A stretch of 64,000 nucleotides of DNA from CANLBN01 sp034111645 (GCA_034111645.1 JAWUWW010000011.1:67430-131429); one strand, 5' to 3'. Shown: positions 1 through 9,455, numbered from the stretch's first letter. Notes: a model not told the origin generated them from the sequence alone. Numbers and translations are program-made.

Positions 1-1469
1 CCCTGCCCTACATTCGCATATTGCAACGCCTCTAGAACATCCTCGCCCAAACCTTTAGCACCAATCAATGAGGCGACAACCACCATCGCAAGACTCAGCA
101 TAATGGTTTGATTAATACCGGCGCGAATTGATGGAGCAGCTAAAGGTAAATCAACCTTACTCATCAAATACCATTTGCTCGCACCGAATGAAATGGCAGC
201 CTCTCTAACAGCCTCAGGTACACCACGAAGCCCAAGCACCGTCAAGCGCACCACTGGAGTGCCTCCAAAAATCATAGTCACTACAACTGCAGCGGGTTTA
301 CCTGTTCCAAAAAAAGCAATCACTGGAATCATAAATACAAATGCTGGCATGGTTTGCATAAAATCCATGATTGGGCGAATAAAAGAATAGAAGCGTTCAC
401 GTCGCGCACAAAAGATACCCAAAGGAATACCTATCAGAATTGATAGCATTGCGGCTGTTCCTAAAAGCGCTAAGGTAGTCATGGCTTTTTCCCAAAAGCC
501 TAATAAACCCATATAAGATAAAAAAGCACCCGAGAAAATAGCCGCACGCGTGCCCGCCGATAACCACGTTAATAAGATGATAAAGCTGGAAATAACCATC
601 CAAGGTGTCTGCACTAAAATTATCTCTAAACCATCTAATACAAAACGGATACCTTGCGTAATAAAATCAAAAAATACTTCGCCATTTTTTACTGTATATG
701 CAAAAAATTGCTCTACCCAATCAATACTGGTTAAACGAATGCCGGCTTTAGTTGGAAACTCTATCAACCAAGGAAAGGCGCCCGGAAACGTATAATGAAT
801 AACTGTGACAAGCAGCGTTAGCAATACAAAAAAAACCGCTAAAACAACGTGTTTTGGAGTCATACCGATAGATATTTGTGAATCTGTTAACCAATCAGAA
901 AAGCGCTTTTCTAGTAAGGTATTGGCAATAAATGCTATGCCAAGCTTGATGATTAGCAATACTATCAAACCAATTAGAGCGATCGTCAAACCCGTGCTCT
1001 CAAGCTGCGCGGCTTCTTGTTTGATGCCGCCAATCGAGTTCTCTAATGATTCAACTGTACGCTGATAAACATCTATTTTATCCGTATTATTTTCAATCGC
1101 GGCGGCTAGTTGTTGACGACGTAATTCTAAGGTGCCTTCAATGTTTTCAATTCTTTCCCTAGCACTAGCGGCAATATCTCCAAATAAACCACGTGAAATT
1201 TGTACGATTGCAAAAATTTCTAAGAGTAAAAAGCTGAGCCCCCAGTTCCACATACCGCGAGCACAAAACCAAATAGGCCCGAGAATTCCAGCCCATAAAT
1301 TAAAGGTCCAGGAAAATTCTGTACTGCCCCCTATTTTTCTAAACTGTGTTAAATAATAATCAGAATTAGTTTTTACAAATTCAGGGATTAGCGCTTCACG
1401 CTCTTTCGCGTATTCATCACTACTGCCACGAAGAAGCTCATCACTAGTTTTAATGTCGCTCATACTCAT
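1..1469 (-). CDS. proW: Glycine betaine/proline-type ABC transporter permease (ProW-like), 3' end cut by the window edge
   Basis: This is the membrane permease of an osmolyte or quaternary-amine importer. I translated about 489 residues by hand; the C-terminus lies beyond position 1. Residues about 330-489 form a binding-protein-dependent permease domain with an EAA-type loop (GASKWYLMSKVDLPLAAPS, about 429-447). Before it lies an unusually long N-terminal part: an aromatic hydrophobic segment (about 50-92), a predicted coiled coil (about 100-158) and further membrane helices (about 160-300). The start ATG at 1469 overlaps the stop of the ATPase gene in an ATGA junction, so the two genes are translationally coupled. 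A second in-frame ATG lies at 1463. The substrate is inferred from the family and the neighbouring binding protein. Confidence 0.85.
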   Translation of the reverse strand, partial: MSMSDIKTSDELLRGSSDEYAKEREALIPEFVKTNSDYYLTQFRKIGGSTEFSWTFNLWAGILGPIWFCARGMWNWGLSFLLLEIFAIVQISRGLFGDIAASARERIENIEGTLELRRQQLAAAIENNTDKIDVYQRTVESLENSIGGIKQEAAQLESTGLTIALIGLIVLLIIKLGIAFIANTLLEKRFSDWLTDSQISIGMTPKHVVLAVFFVLLTLLVTVIHYTFPGAFPWLIEFPTKAGIRLTSIDWVEQFFAYTVKNGEVFFDFITQGIRFVLDGLEIILVQTPWMVISSFIILLTWLSAGTRAAIFSGAFLSYMGLLGFWEKAMTTLALLGTAAMLSILIGIPLGIFCARRERFYSFIRPIMDFMQTMPAFVFMIPVIAFFGTGKPAAVVVTMIFGGTPVVRLTVLGLRGVPEAVREAAISFGASKWYLMSKVDLPLAAPSIRAGINQTIMLSLAMVVVASLIGAKGLGEDVLEALQYANVGQ

Positions 1470-2557
1470 GATGTCTCCGCTCCTTCAATAATGGTTTGTA
1501 AAATATCCGCGCGATTGATCACCCCTACTCTTTTACCATGATCTTCTACTACTATTGGGCCATCGTTATCGATAGCTAATTGAATTAATTCACTTAAAGA
1601 AGCATCTTCGTGCACGGTTGGTGCAGTATCAGATATTTCACCATTAGCGTCTGTATAACTCTTTAATGGTTTCATCACTACGTGTGCTTTTACAATCTTA
1701 AGGCGAGAAATACCTGCAACAAAGTCTGATACATAATCATCAGCAGGATTCATCACAATTTCTTCAGCCGTACCTACTTGTATCAAACGTCCATCACGCA
1801 TAATCGCAATACGATGACCAACACGAACGGCTTCATCAAGATCGTGAGTTATAAATATGGTTGTTTTTTTAAGCACTGCTGACAACTTGATAAATTCGTC
1901 TTGTAACTGATGACGAATTAATGGATCGAGAGCACTAAAAGGCTCGTCCATTAATAAAACTTCGGGATCTGAAGCTAACGCACGGGCAAGACCGACACGC
2001 TGTTGCATACCGCCAGATAGTTCATGGGCGAACTTATTACCCCAAGCATCTAGTTCGACAATTTTTAACATATGAGCAGCCCTGCGTAGGCGCTCATTTT
2101 TATTCACTTTTCTAATTTCTAGCGGCACCGCCACATTATCAAGTACTGAACGATGCGGTAATAAAGCAAAGTTTTGAAACACCATACTTATTTTTTCATT
2201 TCTGAAAGTTCTTAGCTGCTTTGCGTCCAGAGACATTACATCGGTTCCATCAATAACGATTTTTCCCGACGTAGGCTCGAGCAGGCGATTAAAATGTCTT
2301 ACTAACGTAGATTTACCACTTCCAGACAAACCCATAATACAAAATATTTCACCGCGCCTTATATTGAAACTAACGTCGGCAACACCGACCACAGCGTTAT
2401 ATTTTTCTAGCACTTCAGACTTGGTAAGGCCTTGTTCTTTTATGGCTTTAAAGGCTTCATCAGCACGATCACCAAATATTTTCCAGACGTTAGATAACTC
2501 TATTGCGATATCTTCAGAGGCTTTTTCAGATGAACTATTTTGAGAAGAGATTGACAC
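1466..2557 (-). CDS. proV: Glycine betaine/proline ABC transporter ATP-binding protein (ProV-like)
   Basis: This is the ATPase that powers the importer, 363 residues. Visible motifs are Walker A (GLSGSGKST), the ABC signature (LSGGMQQR), Walker B (VLLMDEP) and the switch histidine (FITHDLDEA). The N-terminal extension before the ABC core and the C-terminal CBS-like region (about 275-360) are typical of ProV/OpuAA, where CBS domains sense ionic strength. The start is GTG, with an AAGGA ribosome binding site about eight bases upstream. The gene sits between the binding-protein gene and the permease gene, in transcription order X-V-W. Confidence 0.92.
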   Translation of the reverse strand: MSISSQNSSSEKASEDIAIELSNVWKIFGDRADEAFKAIKEQGLTKSEVLEKYNAVVGVADVSFNIRRGEIFCIMGLSGSGKSTLVRHFNRLLEPTSGKIVIDGTDVMSLDAKQLRTFRNEKISMVFQNFALLPHRSVLDNVAVPLEIRKVNKNERLRRAAHMLKIVELDAWGNKFAHELSGGMQQRVGLARALASDPEVLLMDEPFSALDPLIRHQLQDEFIKLSAVLKKTTIFITHDLDEAVRVGHRIAIMRDGRLIQVGTAEEIVMNPADDYVSDFVAGISRLKIVKAHVVMKPLKSYTDANGEISDTAPTVHEDASLSELIQLAIDNDGPIVVEDHGKRVGVINRADILQTIIEGAETS

Positions 2558-2656
2558 TTAAAAATCCTTTAAAGTGATAGGGTTCATTGTAGAAAAACAA
2601 TTGACTATGAGTTAATTTTTTCTGAAACTAAAATATTATAATTATTATTTTTTACT

Positions 2657-2686
2657 CTAAAAACTCCCTCCTTTTAAAAAGGAGGG
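2657..2686 (-). terminator. Intra-operon hairpin between binding-protein and ATPase genes
   Basis: A perfect inverted repeat (arms 2666-2675 and 2677-2686, CCCTCCTTTT and AAAAGGAGGG) is followed on the minus strand by AGTTTTTA. It lies in the 184-base gap after the binding-protein gene. Such partial terminators or RNA-stabilising hairpins commonly let the periplasmic binding protein be made in excess over the membrane parts. That role is inferred here. Confidence 0.6.
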
Positions 2687-2741
2687 TGAAGAGAGTCATG
2701 TAGATTTTTAGTTGTTTTTGTTATCTTTAAAAATGAATTTT

Positions 2742-3707
2742 TTAAAGACCAAGCCAAGCATCGACACGTTTAGGATTTGCAGCGATCCATTCTTTGGCGA
2801 CTTCACCAGCATCGCGACCTTTACCAGAAATTTCATAAGCAAAGCTACTAACATCATCGGCTTCTAAAGAGAAACGCTCAAAGAATTCAGCAATTGCAGG
2901 AGATCTGTCTTTTAAAGATTTAGACCAAGCTATCTGAACATTTTTAAGTGCATCTTTCGTTGCAACTTTAGATTCTTTAAACCAATCTGGAGAGTCTGAG
3001 GGTTGCACCATTATATATTTAGCAGGATCAAAAGTTGGCTCTGTTAACATTTTCACATCGAACATAAACCATACTGCGTGGGGCTTGTAGCAATAAAAAG
3101 CATAACCTTCATCTTTAGCAATTGCATCTTTGATTCTTGCAGTTTTTACACTTTCATCAGCGCGGATAGGCTCAATAAATGACATCAAGTCATAATCGCG
3201 CACCTTAACTTCGTTAACATTAGCTGATGCCCAACCCGGCGCGCCAATCCACAATTCTCCCAAACCGTTACCATCACTATCCATTTTTGCAGCAACATCT
3301 GGTCGACCTAAATCAGCGATATCAGTGATGTTATTAGCTTCACCAAATTTTGTTGGAACACAAAAGCCTTGGTTGCCTTCATATGGGTTTTGACTTAGCT
3401 GAACCGTACCAGCACCATCTACATATTTCTGAGTGAAGCTTTGCTGGTTGGGCAACCAAACATCAGGATGCACATCGATATCACCTTTTCCTTGATCCAT
3501 ACCTTGGAAAATAGTGGCATTGTTACCGGGCACCAACTCTGCTTCCCCACCTATACGCTCAGTAACTACTGCCGCTAAAAGATTAGCTATTGCTTGTGCG
3601 CCAGTCCAAGATGGCACGCCAATCTTAACTTTTTCAGCGGCCATTACACTTGATGCCGAAAAACCTATTGCAACACCTAGAGCGATACTCAAAATAGTTT
3701 TATTCAT
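2742..3707 (-). CDS. proX: Periplasmic glycine betaine/proline-type substrate-binding protein (OpuAC family)
   Basis: This 321-residue exported protein captures the substrate for the importer. An N-terminal Sec signal peptide (about 1-23) ends in the cleavage-like sequence SVMAAE. The mature part has the OpuAC layout, with KIGVPSWTGAQA near its start and many tryptophans and tyrosines that could build the aromatic cage for a quaternary amine. An AGGA ribosome binding site precedes the ATG. It is the first gene of the operon. Its exact ligand (glycine betaine, choline, proline betaine or other) cannot be read from the sequence. Confidence 0.88.
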   Translation of the reverse strand: MNKTILSIALGVAIGFSASSVMAAEKVKIGVPSWTGAQAIANLLAAVVTERIGGEAELVPGNNATIFQGMDQGKGDIDVHPDVWLPNQQSFTQKYVDGAGTVQLSQNPYEGNQGFCVPTKFGEANNITDIADLGRPDVAAKMDSDGNGLGELWIGAPGWASANVNEVKVRDYDLMSFIEPIRADESVKTARIKDAIAKDEGYAFYCYKPHAVWFMFDVKMLTEPTFDPAKYIMVQPSDSPDWFKESKVATKDALKNVQIAWSKSLKDRSPAIAEFFERFSLEADDVSSFAYEISGKGRDAGEVAKEWIAANPKRVDAWLGL

Positions 3708-4141
3708 TATTTTTTTCCTAGTTATTTTTGGTTTAAAAGAAAATAATTATTCCTAATAATCACCTTAAACATTTTTATAAATTTGACCAATTCTATTTTG
3801 GACGACAATTAGTCCTTTTCGGAATAGTTATGTTTTCTATTGCCTAAAGTTTATCAATAGTAAGTAACTACTAATGCACCTAGGTTTGTTAATATATAAA
3901 ATATAATTTTTATATTCTGCACAATGCTAAAGTATATATTTGAACTTATTTTATAAAATTCGAATGCATAAATAATGCCAACTTTTTTGTGTTTTAGAAC
4001 CAAATTGAGACACTTTTTCATGAACTAGCACTAGAAAAGTGCGAAATGTTTTTTTCTATTTTAATCGCGCACCAAATTTACACGAATATTTAACATCGAC
4101 TTTCGCTTTATTTGATCGCTAGTAGCCGTTAAAATGTTGTG
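3708..4141. other. AT-rich divergent intergenic region
   Basis: About 430 bases separate the divergent importer operon and the amidohydrolase gene. The region must carry both promoters, but I could not pick convincing -35/-10 pairs. A short dyad, GGAC-N8-GTCC (3800-3815), sits about 90 bases upstream of the binding-protein start and could be an operator. I see no open reading frame worth calling. Confidence 0.4.
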
Positions 4142-5077
4142 ATGTTCGAAATACTAAGTAAAATATTAAGTAATTTTTTTAGCGCAAAAAGAGCAATTTT
4201 TTTACTTTTGCTGCTGTTCTTTGGACAATTGAGCTCTCAAGTTATTGCTAAAAATGAGACTTTTGCAGATAGTCACATTCACTTTAACTGGGATCACCGT
4301 GAAGAAACTTCGGTGCAGGAAGTTGTCGACATACTGAAGCAGCACAATGTCGGTCTCACTATTGTTGCCAGCACACCCTCAGAGCTAGCCCTAGAACTTC
4401 GAGCAAAGGGTGGCGAATGGATCATCCCTTTTTTTAGCCCTTATATCCACGAGCTAGGCAAGCGCGATTGGCATATGAATGAACAAGTCGTTAAAAATGC
4501 CGAGAATGGCCTTAAGAACGGACACTATTTTGGTATTGGCGAAGTCCATTTCATGAGCGGCTTTAGACCCACAACCAATAATGCAATCTTTCAACAACTC
4601 CTTAGGTTAGCTGAGCAATATAATGTGCCAATGTTGATTCATATCGATTCAGGAAACGAACAGGCTTTTCTGAAGCTATGCTCTACTAACCCCAATGTTA
4701 AAATGATTTTTGCCCATGCGGGGGGCAATCTTCGTCCATCCCATATAGAAAAAATCTTATTAAATTGCAGCAATGTATGGATAGACTTAGCTGCCCGTGA
4801 TCCCTGGCGCTATGGCGGCATAAGCCGAGATGATTTCACGTTGCTGCCGCTATGGAGGCAACTAGTATTGAATTATTCGGAACGTTTTATCACTGGCACT
4901 GACCCTGTATGGAACGTGACCCGGATGTCAACTTGGGATTCTGGAGATGAAGGTTGGGCGCACTATGAACAATTATATGACTACCATATGACGTGGTTAC
5001 AAGACTTGCCAGCCTCGGTTAGACGAAAAATTTCTTGGGAAAACACACATACACGGCTCAATAAACCACTTAAATAA
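4142..5077 (+). CDS. Exported amidohydrolase-family metal-dependent hydrolase
   Basis: This is a 311-residue TIM-barrel hydrolase of the amidohydrolase_2 type. Residues about 18-38 form a signal peptide or membrane anchor (leucine-rich stretch ending QVIAKN), placing the enzyme outside the cytoplasm. Metal-site motifs are visible: DSHIHFNW at the first strand, a GEVHF segment, LIHID, FAHAGGN and the late aspartate in TGTDPVWN. The reading frame is also open from a GTG at 4139. I prefer the ATG at 4142, although no strong ribosome binding site supports either. It is monocistronic and ends at a terminator. The substrate is unknown. Confidence 0.75.
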   Translation: MFEILSKILSNFFSAKRAIFLLLLLFFGQLSSQVIAKNETFADSHIHFNWDHREETSVQEVVDILKQHNVGLTIVASTPSELALELRAKGGEWIIPFFSPYIHELGKRDWHMNEQVVKNAENGLKNGHYFGIGEVHFMSGFRPTTNNAIFQQLLRLAEQYNVPMLIHIDSGNEQAFLKLCSTNPNVKMIFAHAGGNLRPSHIEKILLNCSNVWIDLAARDPWRYGGISRDDFTLLPLWRQLVLNYSERFITGTDPVWNVTRMSTWDSGDEGWAHYEQLYDYHMTWLQDLPASVRRKISWENTHTRLNKPLK

Positions 5078-5124
5078 ATCAATCGAGGTTTGTTTTCGAC
5101 CAGAAGCACCAAGCTATAAAGTAA

Positions 5125-5146
5125 AAAAGCCACTTTAGTGGCTTTT
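5125..5146. terminator. Bidirectional intrinsic terminator
   Basis: Arms AAAAGCCAC and GTGGCTTTT enclose a four-base loop, with A and T runs on the two sides. It lies between the 3' ends of the convergent amidohydrolase and SDR genes and can serve both. Confidence 0.85.
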
Positions 5147-5208
5147 ATGCAGTGCATATCTCTATTTAGAGATTTACTTTAGGCTCTGTAATTTTTTTGA
5201 GATTATTG

Positions 5209-5916
5209 TTAACCGCGCCCCACAAATGCCATTTGATTTGCCATTATGGTCATCGATAAAATATTGGTACTTAACGGTAAACTCGCCATATGAAATACTG
5301 CAACGGCAGCATCATCAACATCCATCGTTGGCATAAGGCCGCCATGCTTTATAAGATTTGCGACCAACTCTGTATTTGCGTTACCAATATCAATCTGACC
5401 ACAACAAATATTCAACTCACGACCATCTAAAGAGATACTTTTTGTTAAGCCAGTAATTGCGTGTTTAGTAGATGAGTAAGCTGCAGAATTTGGCCGTGGT
5501 GTGGCCGCTGAAATAGAGCCGTTATTGATAATACGTCCACCCTTTTCAAGCATATGGCGAAATGCTTCGCGCGCGCTGATAAACATTCCCGTTAAATTAA
5601 CATCGACAGAAGCTTGCCAGGCATCAAGAGTTATTTGATCAAAACGTGAGCCCGGTGGAAATATACCCGCATTATTGAATAACACATCGATACCGCCAAA
5701 GTGACTTGCGGCTTTTGCAAAGCTTGTTTTTACGGCATCTTCATCGGTAACATCACACACAAGACAGAGGGCGCTATCATACTTAGAGGCAATTTCTTCA
5801 AGCTTGTCGATTCGGCGAGCCAATAACGCAACGTTCCACCCTGCCGTTAAAAATTTATGCGCTGTTGCAGCCCCAATGCCACTACTTGCACCCGTGATTA
5901 AAATAGTTTGCGCCAT
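5209..5916 (-). CDS. Short-chain dehydrogenase/reductase
   Basis: This 235-residue cytoplasmic NAD(P)-dependent oxidoreductase shows the classical SDR signatures: TGASSGIG for the dinucleotide near the N-terminus, NNAG in the middle, the catalytic serine in NGSISAA, and YSSTK with catalytic Tyr and Lys. I chose the ATG at 5916 because the GGAG ribosome binding site is then about nine bases upstream; an earlier ATG at 5922 would sit too close to it. The substrate cannot be predicted. It has its own transcription unit and converges on the amidohydrolase gene. Confidence 0.85.
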   Translation of the reverse strand: MAQTILITGASSGIGAATAHKFLTAGWNVALLARRIDKLEEIASKYDSALCLVCDVTDEDAVKTSFAKAASHFGGIDVLFNNAGIFPPGSRFDQITLDAWQASVDVNLTGMFISAREAFRHMLEKGGRIINNGSISAATPRPNSAAYSSTKHAITGLTKSISLDGRELNICCGQIDIGNANTELVANLIKHGGLMPTMDVDDAAVAVFHMASLPLSTNILSMTIMANQMAFVGRG

Positions 5917-6287
5917 GAACATACTCTCCAGAGGATGATTAATTAGTTGATAAATTATTGAAACACAATGTCATGAATACTATATCAATGTCCAATATTT
6001 CGGTGGCTTTTTAACCCTACTTGATGCTGTTTTATTGCGCCCTAGCACATTTGATATGAATATAAGACAAGCAAGCGTTAAGGAGGCAAAAAATAAAGGA
6101 AATAAAGGTGAGTTAGGCAATTTGCTAGCATTAAAAATAGTCTTAACTACGTTATTTAGAGTAGATGGAGTGTGAAATTAGCGTATTTTTTTTGAGCGTA
6201 TTATCACGCATAGTTAATTGTTTTATGGAAATGGTTGGTTATTTATGCATTTCCATTACCGCTACTCAACACAATACGGAGAAAACT
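5917..6287. other. Intergenic region upstream of amiE
   Basis: About 370 AT-rich bases lie between the divergent SDR and amidase genes. The amidase frame stays open upstream to 6165, but that stretch shows no amidase similarity and is better read as leader. I see no amiR-type antitermination hairpin that I could defend. Confidence 0.35.
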
Positions 6288-7334
6288 ATGCGCCATGGTG
6301 ATATATCAAGCAGTCCAGATACTGTCGGTGTAGCCGTCGTCAATTACAAAATGCCGCGCTTACATAATAAGGCAGAAGTACTCGAAAATGCCCATAAAAT
6401 TGCTGACATGATCAAGGGTATGAAAATAGGCTTACCGGGAATGGATTTGGTCGTTTTTCCGGAGTATAGCACTATGGGTATAATGTATGACAACGATGAA
6501 ATGATGGCAACTGCAGCGACTATTCCGGGCGATGAAACCGAGATATTCAGTGCTGCGTGCAGAGCTGCTAACACCTGGGGAATTTTCTCGCTGACCGGCG
6601 AACGCCATCAAGATCATCCTAACAAATCGCCATATAACACGCTGATTTTGATCAATAACGAGGGTGAAATTGTACAAAAATATCGGAAATGTATTCCTTG
6701 GTGCCCGATAGAAGGTTGGTATCCAGGTGATAGCACTTATGTTACTGAAGGGCCAAAAGGGCTAAAAATTAGCTTAATCATTTGTGACGATGGCAACTAT
6801 CCCGAGATATGGCGCGACTGTGCCATGAAAGGTGCCGAGCTTATTGTTCGCTGTCAGGGTTATATGTACCCAGCCAAAGAACAACAAATAATGATGTCTA
6901 AAACGATGGCTTGGGCTAATAATTGTTATGTCGCAGTAGCAAATGCATCTGGCTTCGATGGTGTTTATTCATACTTCGGTCACTCGGCCATTATTGGCTT
7001 TGACGGACGTACTCTTGGCGAGTGCGGTGAAGAAGATATGGGCATTCAGTATGCGCAGCTTTCGGTCTCGCAAATTCGCGATGCGCGAGCTAACGACCAA
7101 TCTCAAAATCACTTATTTAAACTACTGCACCGAGGCTATACCGGTGTGCATAATTCGGGTGATGGAGATAAAGGCATCGCTGACTGTCCCTTTGATTTTT
7201 ATCGGACTTGGGTACTTGATGCTGAAAAGGCTCAAAAAGATGTAGAAGAAATAACTCGCAAAACAGTCGGTGTTGCCGATTGCCCCGTTGGCTCGCTACC
7301 AACGGAGGCAAAAGAAAAAACCGCAGGAAAGTAG
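6288..7334 (+). CDS. amiE: Aliphatic amidase (acylamide amidohydrolase)
   Basis: AmiE (EC 3.5.1.4) hydrolyses short aliphatic amides such as acetamide and propionamide to the acid and ammonia, giving carbon and nitrogen. The protein is 348 residues, the family's usual length. The nitrilase-type catalytic triad falls exactly at the family positions: Glu59 (FPEYS), Lys134 (YRKCIPW) and Cys166 (IICDDG). The start is the ATG at 6288, preceded by CGGAGAAA. The upstream open frame adds 41 residues with no family counterpart. The AmiB-like ATPase gene follows after 73 bases, matching the amiE-amiB order of the Pseudomonas aeruginosa amidase operon. Confidence 0.95.
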   Translation: MRHGDISSSPDTVGVAVVNYKMPRLHNKAEVLENAHKIADMIKGMKIGLPGMDLVVFPEYSTMGIMYDNDEMMATAATIPGDETEIFSAACRAANTWGIFSLTGERHQDHPNKSPYNTLILINNEGEIVQKYRKCIPWCPIEGWYPGDSTYVTEGPKGLKISLIICDDGNYPEIWRDCAMKGAELIVRCQGYMYPAKEQQIMMSKTMAWANNCYVAVANASGFDGVYSYFGHSAIIGFDGRTLGECGEEDMGIQYAQLSVSQIRDARANDQSQNHLFKLLHRGYTGVHNSGDGDKGIADCPFDFYRTWVLDAEKAQKDVEEITRKTVGVADCPVGSLPTEAKEKTAGK

Positions 7335-7407
7335 GCACAGTTGGCTAACGGAGATTATGATGCTGGGCACTCAAGTTCATCAAAAAAAATCCAAGAGGAG
7401 TGTGTGA

Positions 7408-8439
7408 GTGCCCTCCATTAACGATCGACTCGATCATAATAGCGACCAGCTAGCTAAACAGCGGTATCAACAACAAGCGGCGCGAACATCGCGCTTTAAA
7501 TTTGAACCTGAAACGGTTCTGGCTGACCTACAAGCTCGTATTGTTGGTCAGTCAGCAGTTTTGAATTCTATGCGCGCTATGTTGTACTCACTCAAGGCAG
7601 ATTTTGGTGATAAGCACAAACCTTTATCGGTGACATTATTTTTAGGACCAACGGGTGTCGGTAAAACAGAAACTGTGCGCGTGTTAGCCGAATCATTATT
7701 GGGAAGTGCTGATAAGCTTTGCCGAATAGACATGAACACTCTCGCTCAAGAGCATTATTCTGCCGCCTTAACAGGCTCACCACCAGGTTATGTAGGCAGC
7801 AAAGAAGGGCAAACATTATTTGATGTTGAAAAAATAAATGGCAGCTTTAGTCAACCAGGCATTGTCCTTTTTGACGAAATAGAAAAGGCCGACCAAAGCG
7901 TCATCCGATCGTTAATGAATGTTTTAGATACCGGCAAGCTCCTGCTGACATCGGGTGTTAGTGAAATCGATTTTACTAACACCATGATTTTTATGACCAG
8001 TAATCTTGGCGCAAAAGAGTTATCAGCAACACGTAAAAGCTATTCAAAAAGTTGGCGAGCATTACTGAAACTTCAACCGCCCTCTCAACAAGCCCTTCTT
8101 GATCATGCATTGAATGCTAAATTTGATCCTGAATTTATTAATCGTATCGACAGAATATTACCTTTCGATTGGCTTGACGCGTCGGACACAAATTTATTGG
8201 TAGATTTAGAGCTCGATAAGCTAAATAGGCGTTTGCATTCACGCTACGCCTCACTGCGAATAAGTACTGACGTACGCGAGTATTTAAGTGGAACCTATGA
8301 TGCCCGTTACGGTGATCGCGACATTGCTAGATACATACGCACAGAGCTTGAACCGAAACTTGCTGAGATAATGCTAAAAGAGCCCGATCAATTTGAGTTT
8401 AAAGCTGAGATGATCGACGATAAATTAAAACTTCGATAG
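7408..8439 (+). CDS. amiB: AmiB-like ClpA/ClpB-type AAA+ ATPase
   Basis: This is a single-domain AAA+ ATPase of 343 residues resembling the second ATPase module of ClpA/ClpB. It has Walker A GPTGVGKT, the pore-loop-like region SPPGYVGS, Walker B IVLFDEIEKA, sensor-1 MTSN, the arginine-finger region FINRID and a Clp C-terminal small domain with sensor-2 (YDARYGDRDIAR). There is no Clp N-domain, first ATPase ring or ClpP-binding loop that I can see. The start is GTG at 7408 with AAGAGGAG seven bases upstream. In P. aeruginosa AmiB is encoded directly after amiE; its job there is poorly defined. The gene symbol rests on domain type plus position. Confidence 0.75.
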   Translation: MPSINDRLDHNSDQLAKQRYQQQAARTSRFKFEPETVLADLQARIVGQSAVLNSMRAMLYSLKADFGDKHKPLSVTLFLGPTGVGKTETVRVLAESLLGSADKLCRIDMNTLAQEHYSAALTGSPPGYVGSKEGQTLFDVEKINGSFSQPGIVLFDEIEKADQSVIRSLMNVLDTGKLLLTSGVSEIDFTNTMIFMTSNLGAKELSATRKSYSKSWRALLKLQPPSQQALLDHALNAKFDPEFINRIDRILPFDWLDASDTNLLVDLELDKLNRRLHSRYASLRISTDVREYLSGTYDARYGDRDIARYIRTELEPKLAEIMLKEPDQFEFKAEMIDDKLKLR

Positions 8440-8603
8440 ATGCCATAACGGCATTAAATCAAAAAACTAATACTCTTCAATTTAACCTAACTTAACCTTA
8501 TTTGATCTTACCGAACATAACCTATCTATTATTGAGCCCTTTGATTATAATTTTCGTAACAATAGCATTAATTACCAAATAACTTTTGTGGATACGCAAA
8601 TCA

Positions 8604-9455
8604 ATGAAAGTGAAAAACTTTCTAATCATATTTCTAGTGATAATAGTCTCTGGCTGTAGTTCTCGATTTGTCTATAAAAACTTAGATTGGTTAGCTCATT
8701 GGTATATTGATGACTACATTCTATTGACCGCAGAGCAAAAAGCTGTTGTCGATACAAAACTGACAACTTGGCTTGAGTGGCATCAACAAGAAGAACTGCC
8801 AAAATATCTAATCAGCTTAAATAACTTAACCACAGACATAAATAGTCAACAGTTAAGCGTTGAAAAACTCACCGTTCATGAAGAGGCGATAAGGCAACAT
8901 TGGGCACGAATGAAATCAAAGGTAGTCCCAGACATTGTAGAATTGGCCCCCCTTTTAGACAAACAGCAGATTTCTTATTTATTTGAGAAGCTTGATAAAA
9001 GAAACGTCGAAGAAGGTGAAGAAATTGATGCGAATTTAGCGCTTAGCCCTAAACAACAACAAGTCGATGCCATAGAAAAATACAAAAAAAGTTTCACCCG
9101 CTGGCTAGGAGAGCTAACACCCGAGCAAGAAACGCTTGCAATAACAATGCATAATAAGCTTCAAGATAACGATGCCTTGTGGCTAGAATATCGCATAAGA
9201 TACCAAGCAGAATTAAAAAAGTTATTTGAAAAGCCAGAAAGGGATGAAGGCTTTAGTGAAAGCTTATTTCAATTACTAATAGAACCAGAGGTGTTTCGTA
9301 GCAATAAGTTGAATCAAGTGAACGCTGAAAACTCTGCTCATTTTAAAAATATTTTATTAGAAATAAATGCTACAACTACTCAACAACAACGACAAAAATT
9401 ATCCCAGGAAATAAAAAAGTTTGCTCAGGATGCAGAAGCCTTGATCCAAAACTAG
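8604..9455 (+). CDS. DUF6279 family lipoprotein
   Basis: This is a predicted outer-membrane lipoprotein of 283 residues. A lipoprotein signal peptide ends in VSGC with the modified Cys at residue 18; Ser follows, which favours the outer membrane. The mature protein is helical and charged, opening with the DUF6279-like pattern of an aromatic tract and then YIDDYILLTAEQ. The second half contains another LTPEQ-type repeat start, suggesting two related helical halves. I chose the ATG at 8604; the frame also extends to a TTG at 8586. The function is unknown. It stands alone. Confidence 0.7.
   Translation: MKVKNFLIIFLVIIVSGCSSRFVYKNLDWLAHWYIDDYILLTAEQKAVVDTKLTTWLEWHQQEELPKYLISLNNLTTDINSQQLSVEKLTVHEEAIRQHWARMKSKVVPDIVELAPLLDKQQISYLFEKLDKRNVEEGEEIDANLALSPKQQQVDAIEKYKKSFTRWLGELTPEQETLAITMHNKLQDNDALWLEYRIRYQAELKKLFEKPERDEGFSESLFQLLIEPEVFRSNKLNQVNAENSAHFKNILLEINATTTQQQRQKLSQEIKKFAQDAEALIQN

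Noticed and set aside
175..1356. Several plus-strand open frames opposite the left-edge region
   Set aside because: The minus strand carries a continuous permease frame with membrane helices and an EAA loop; the plus-strand frames are its shadows.
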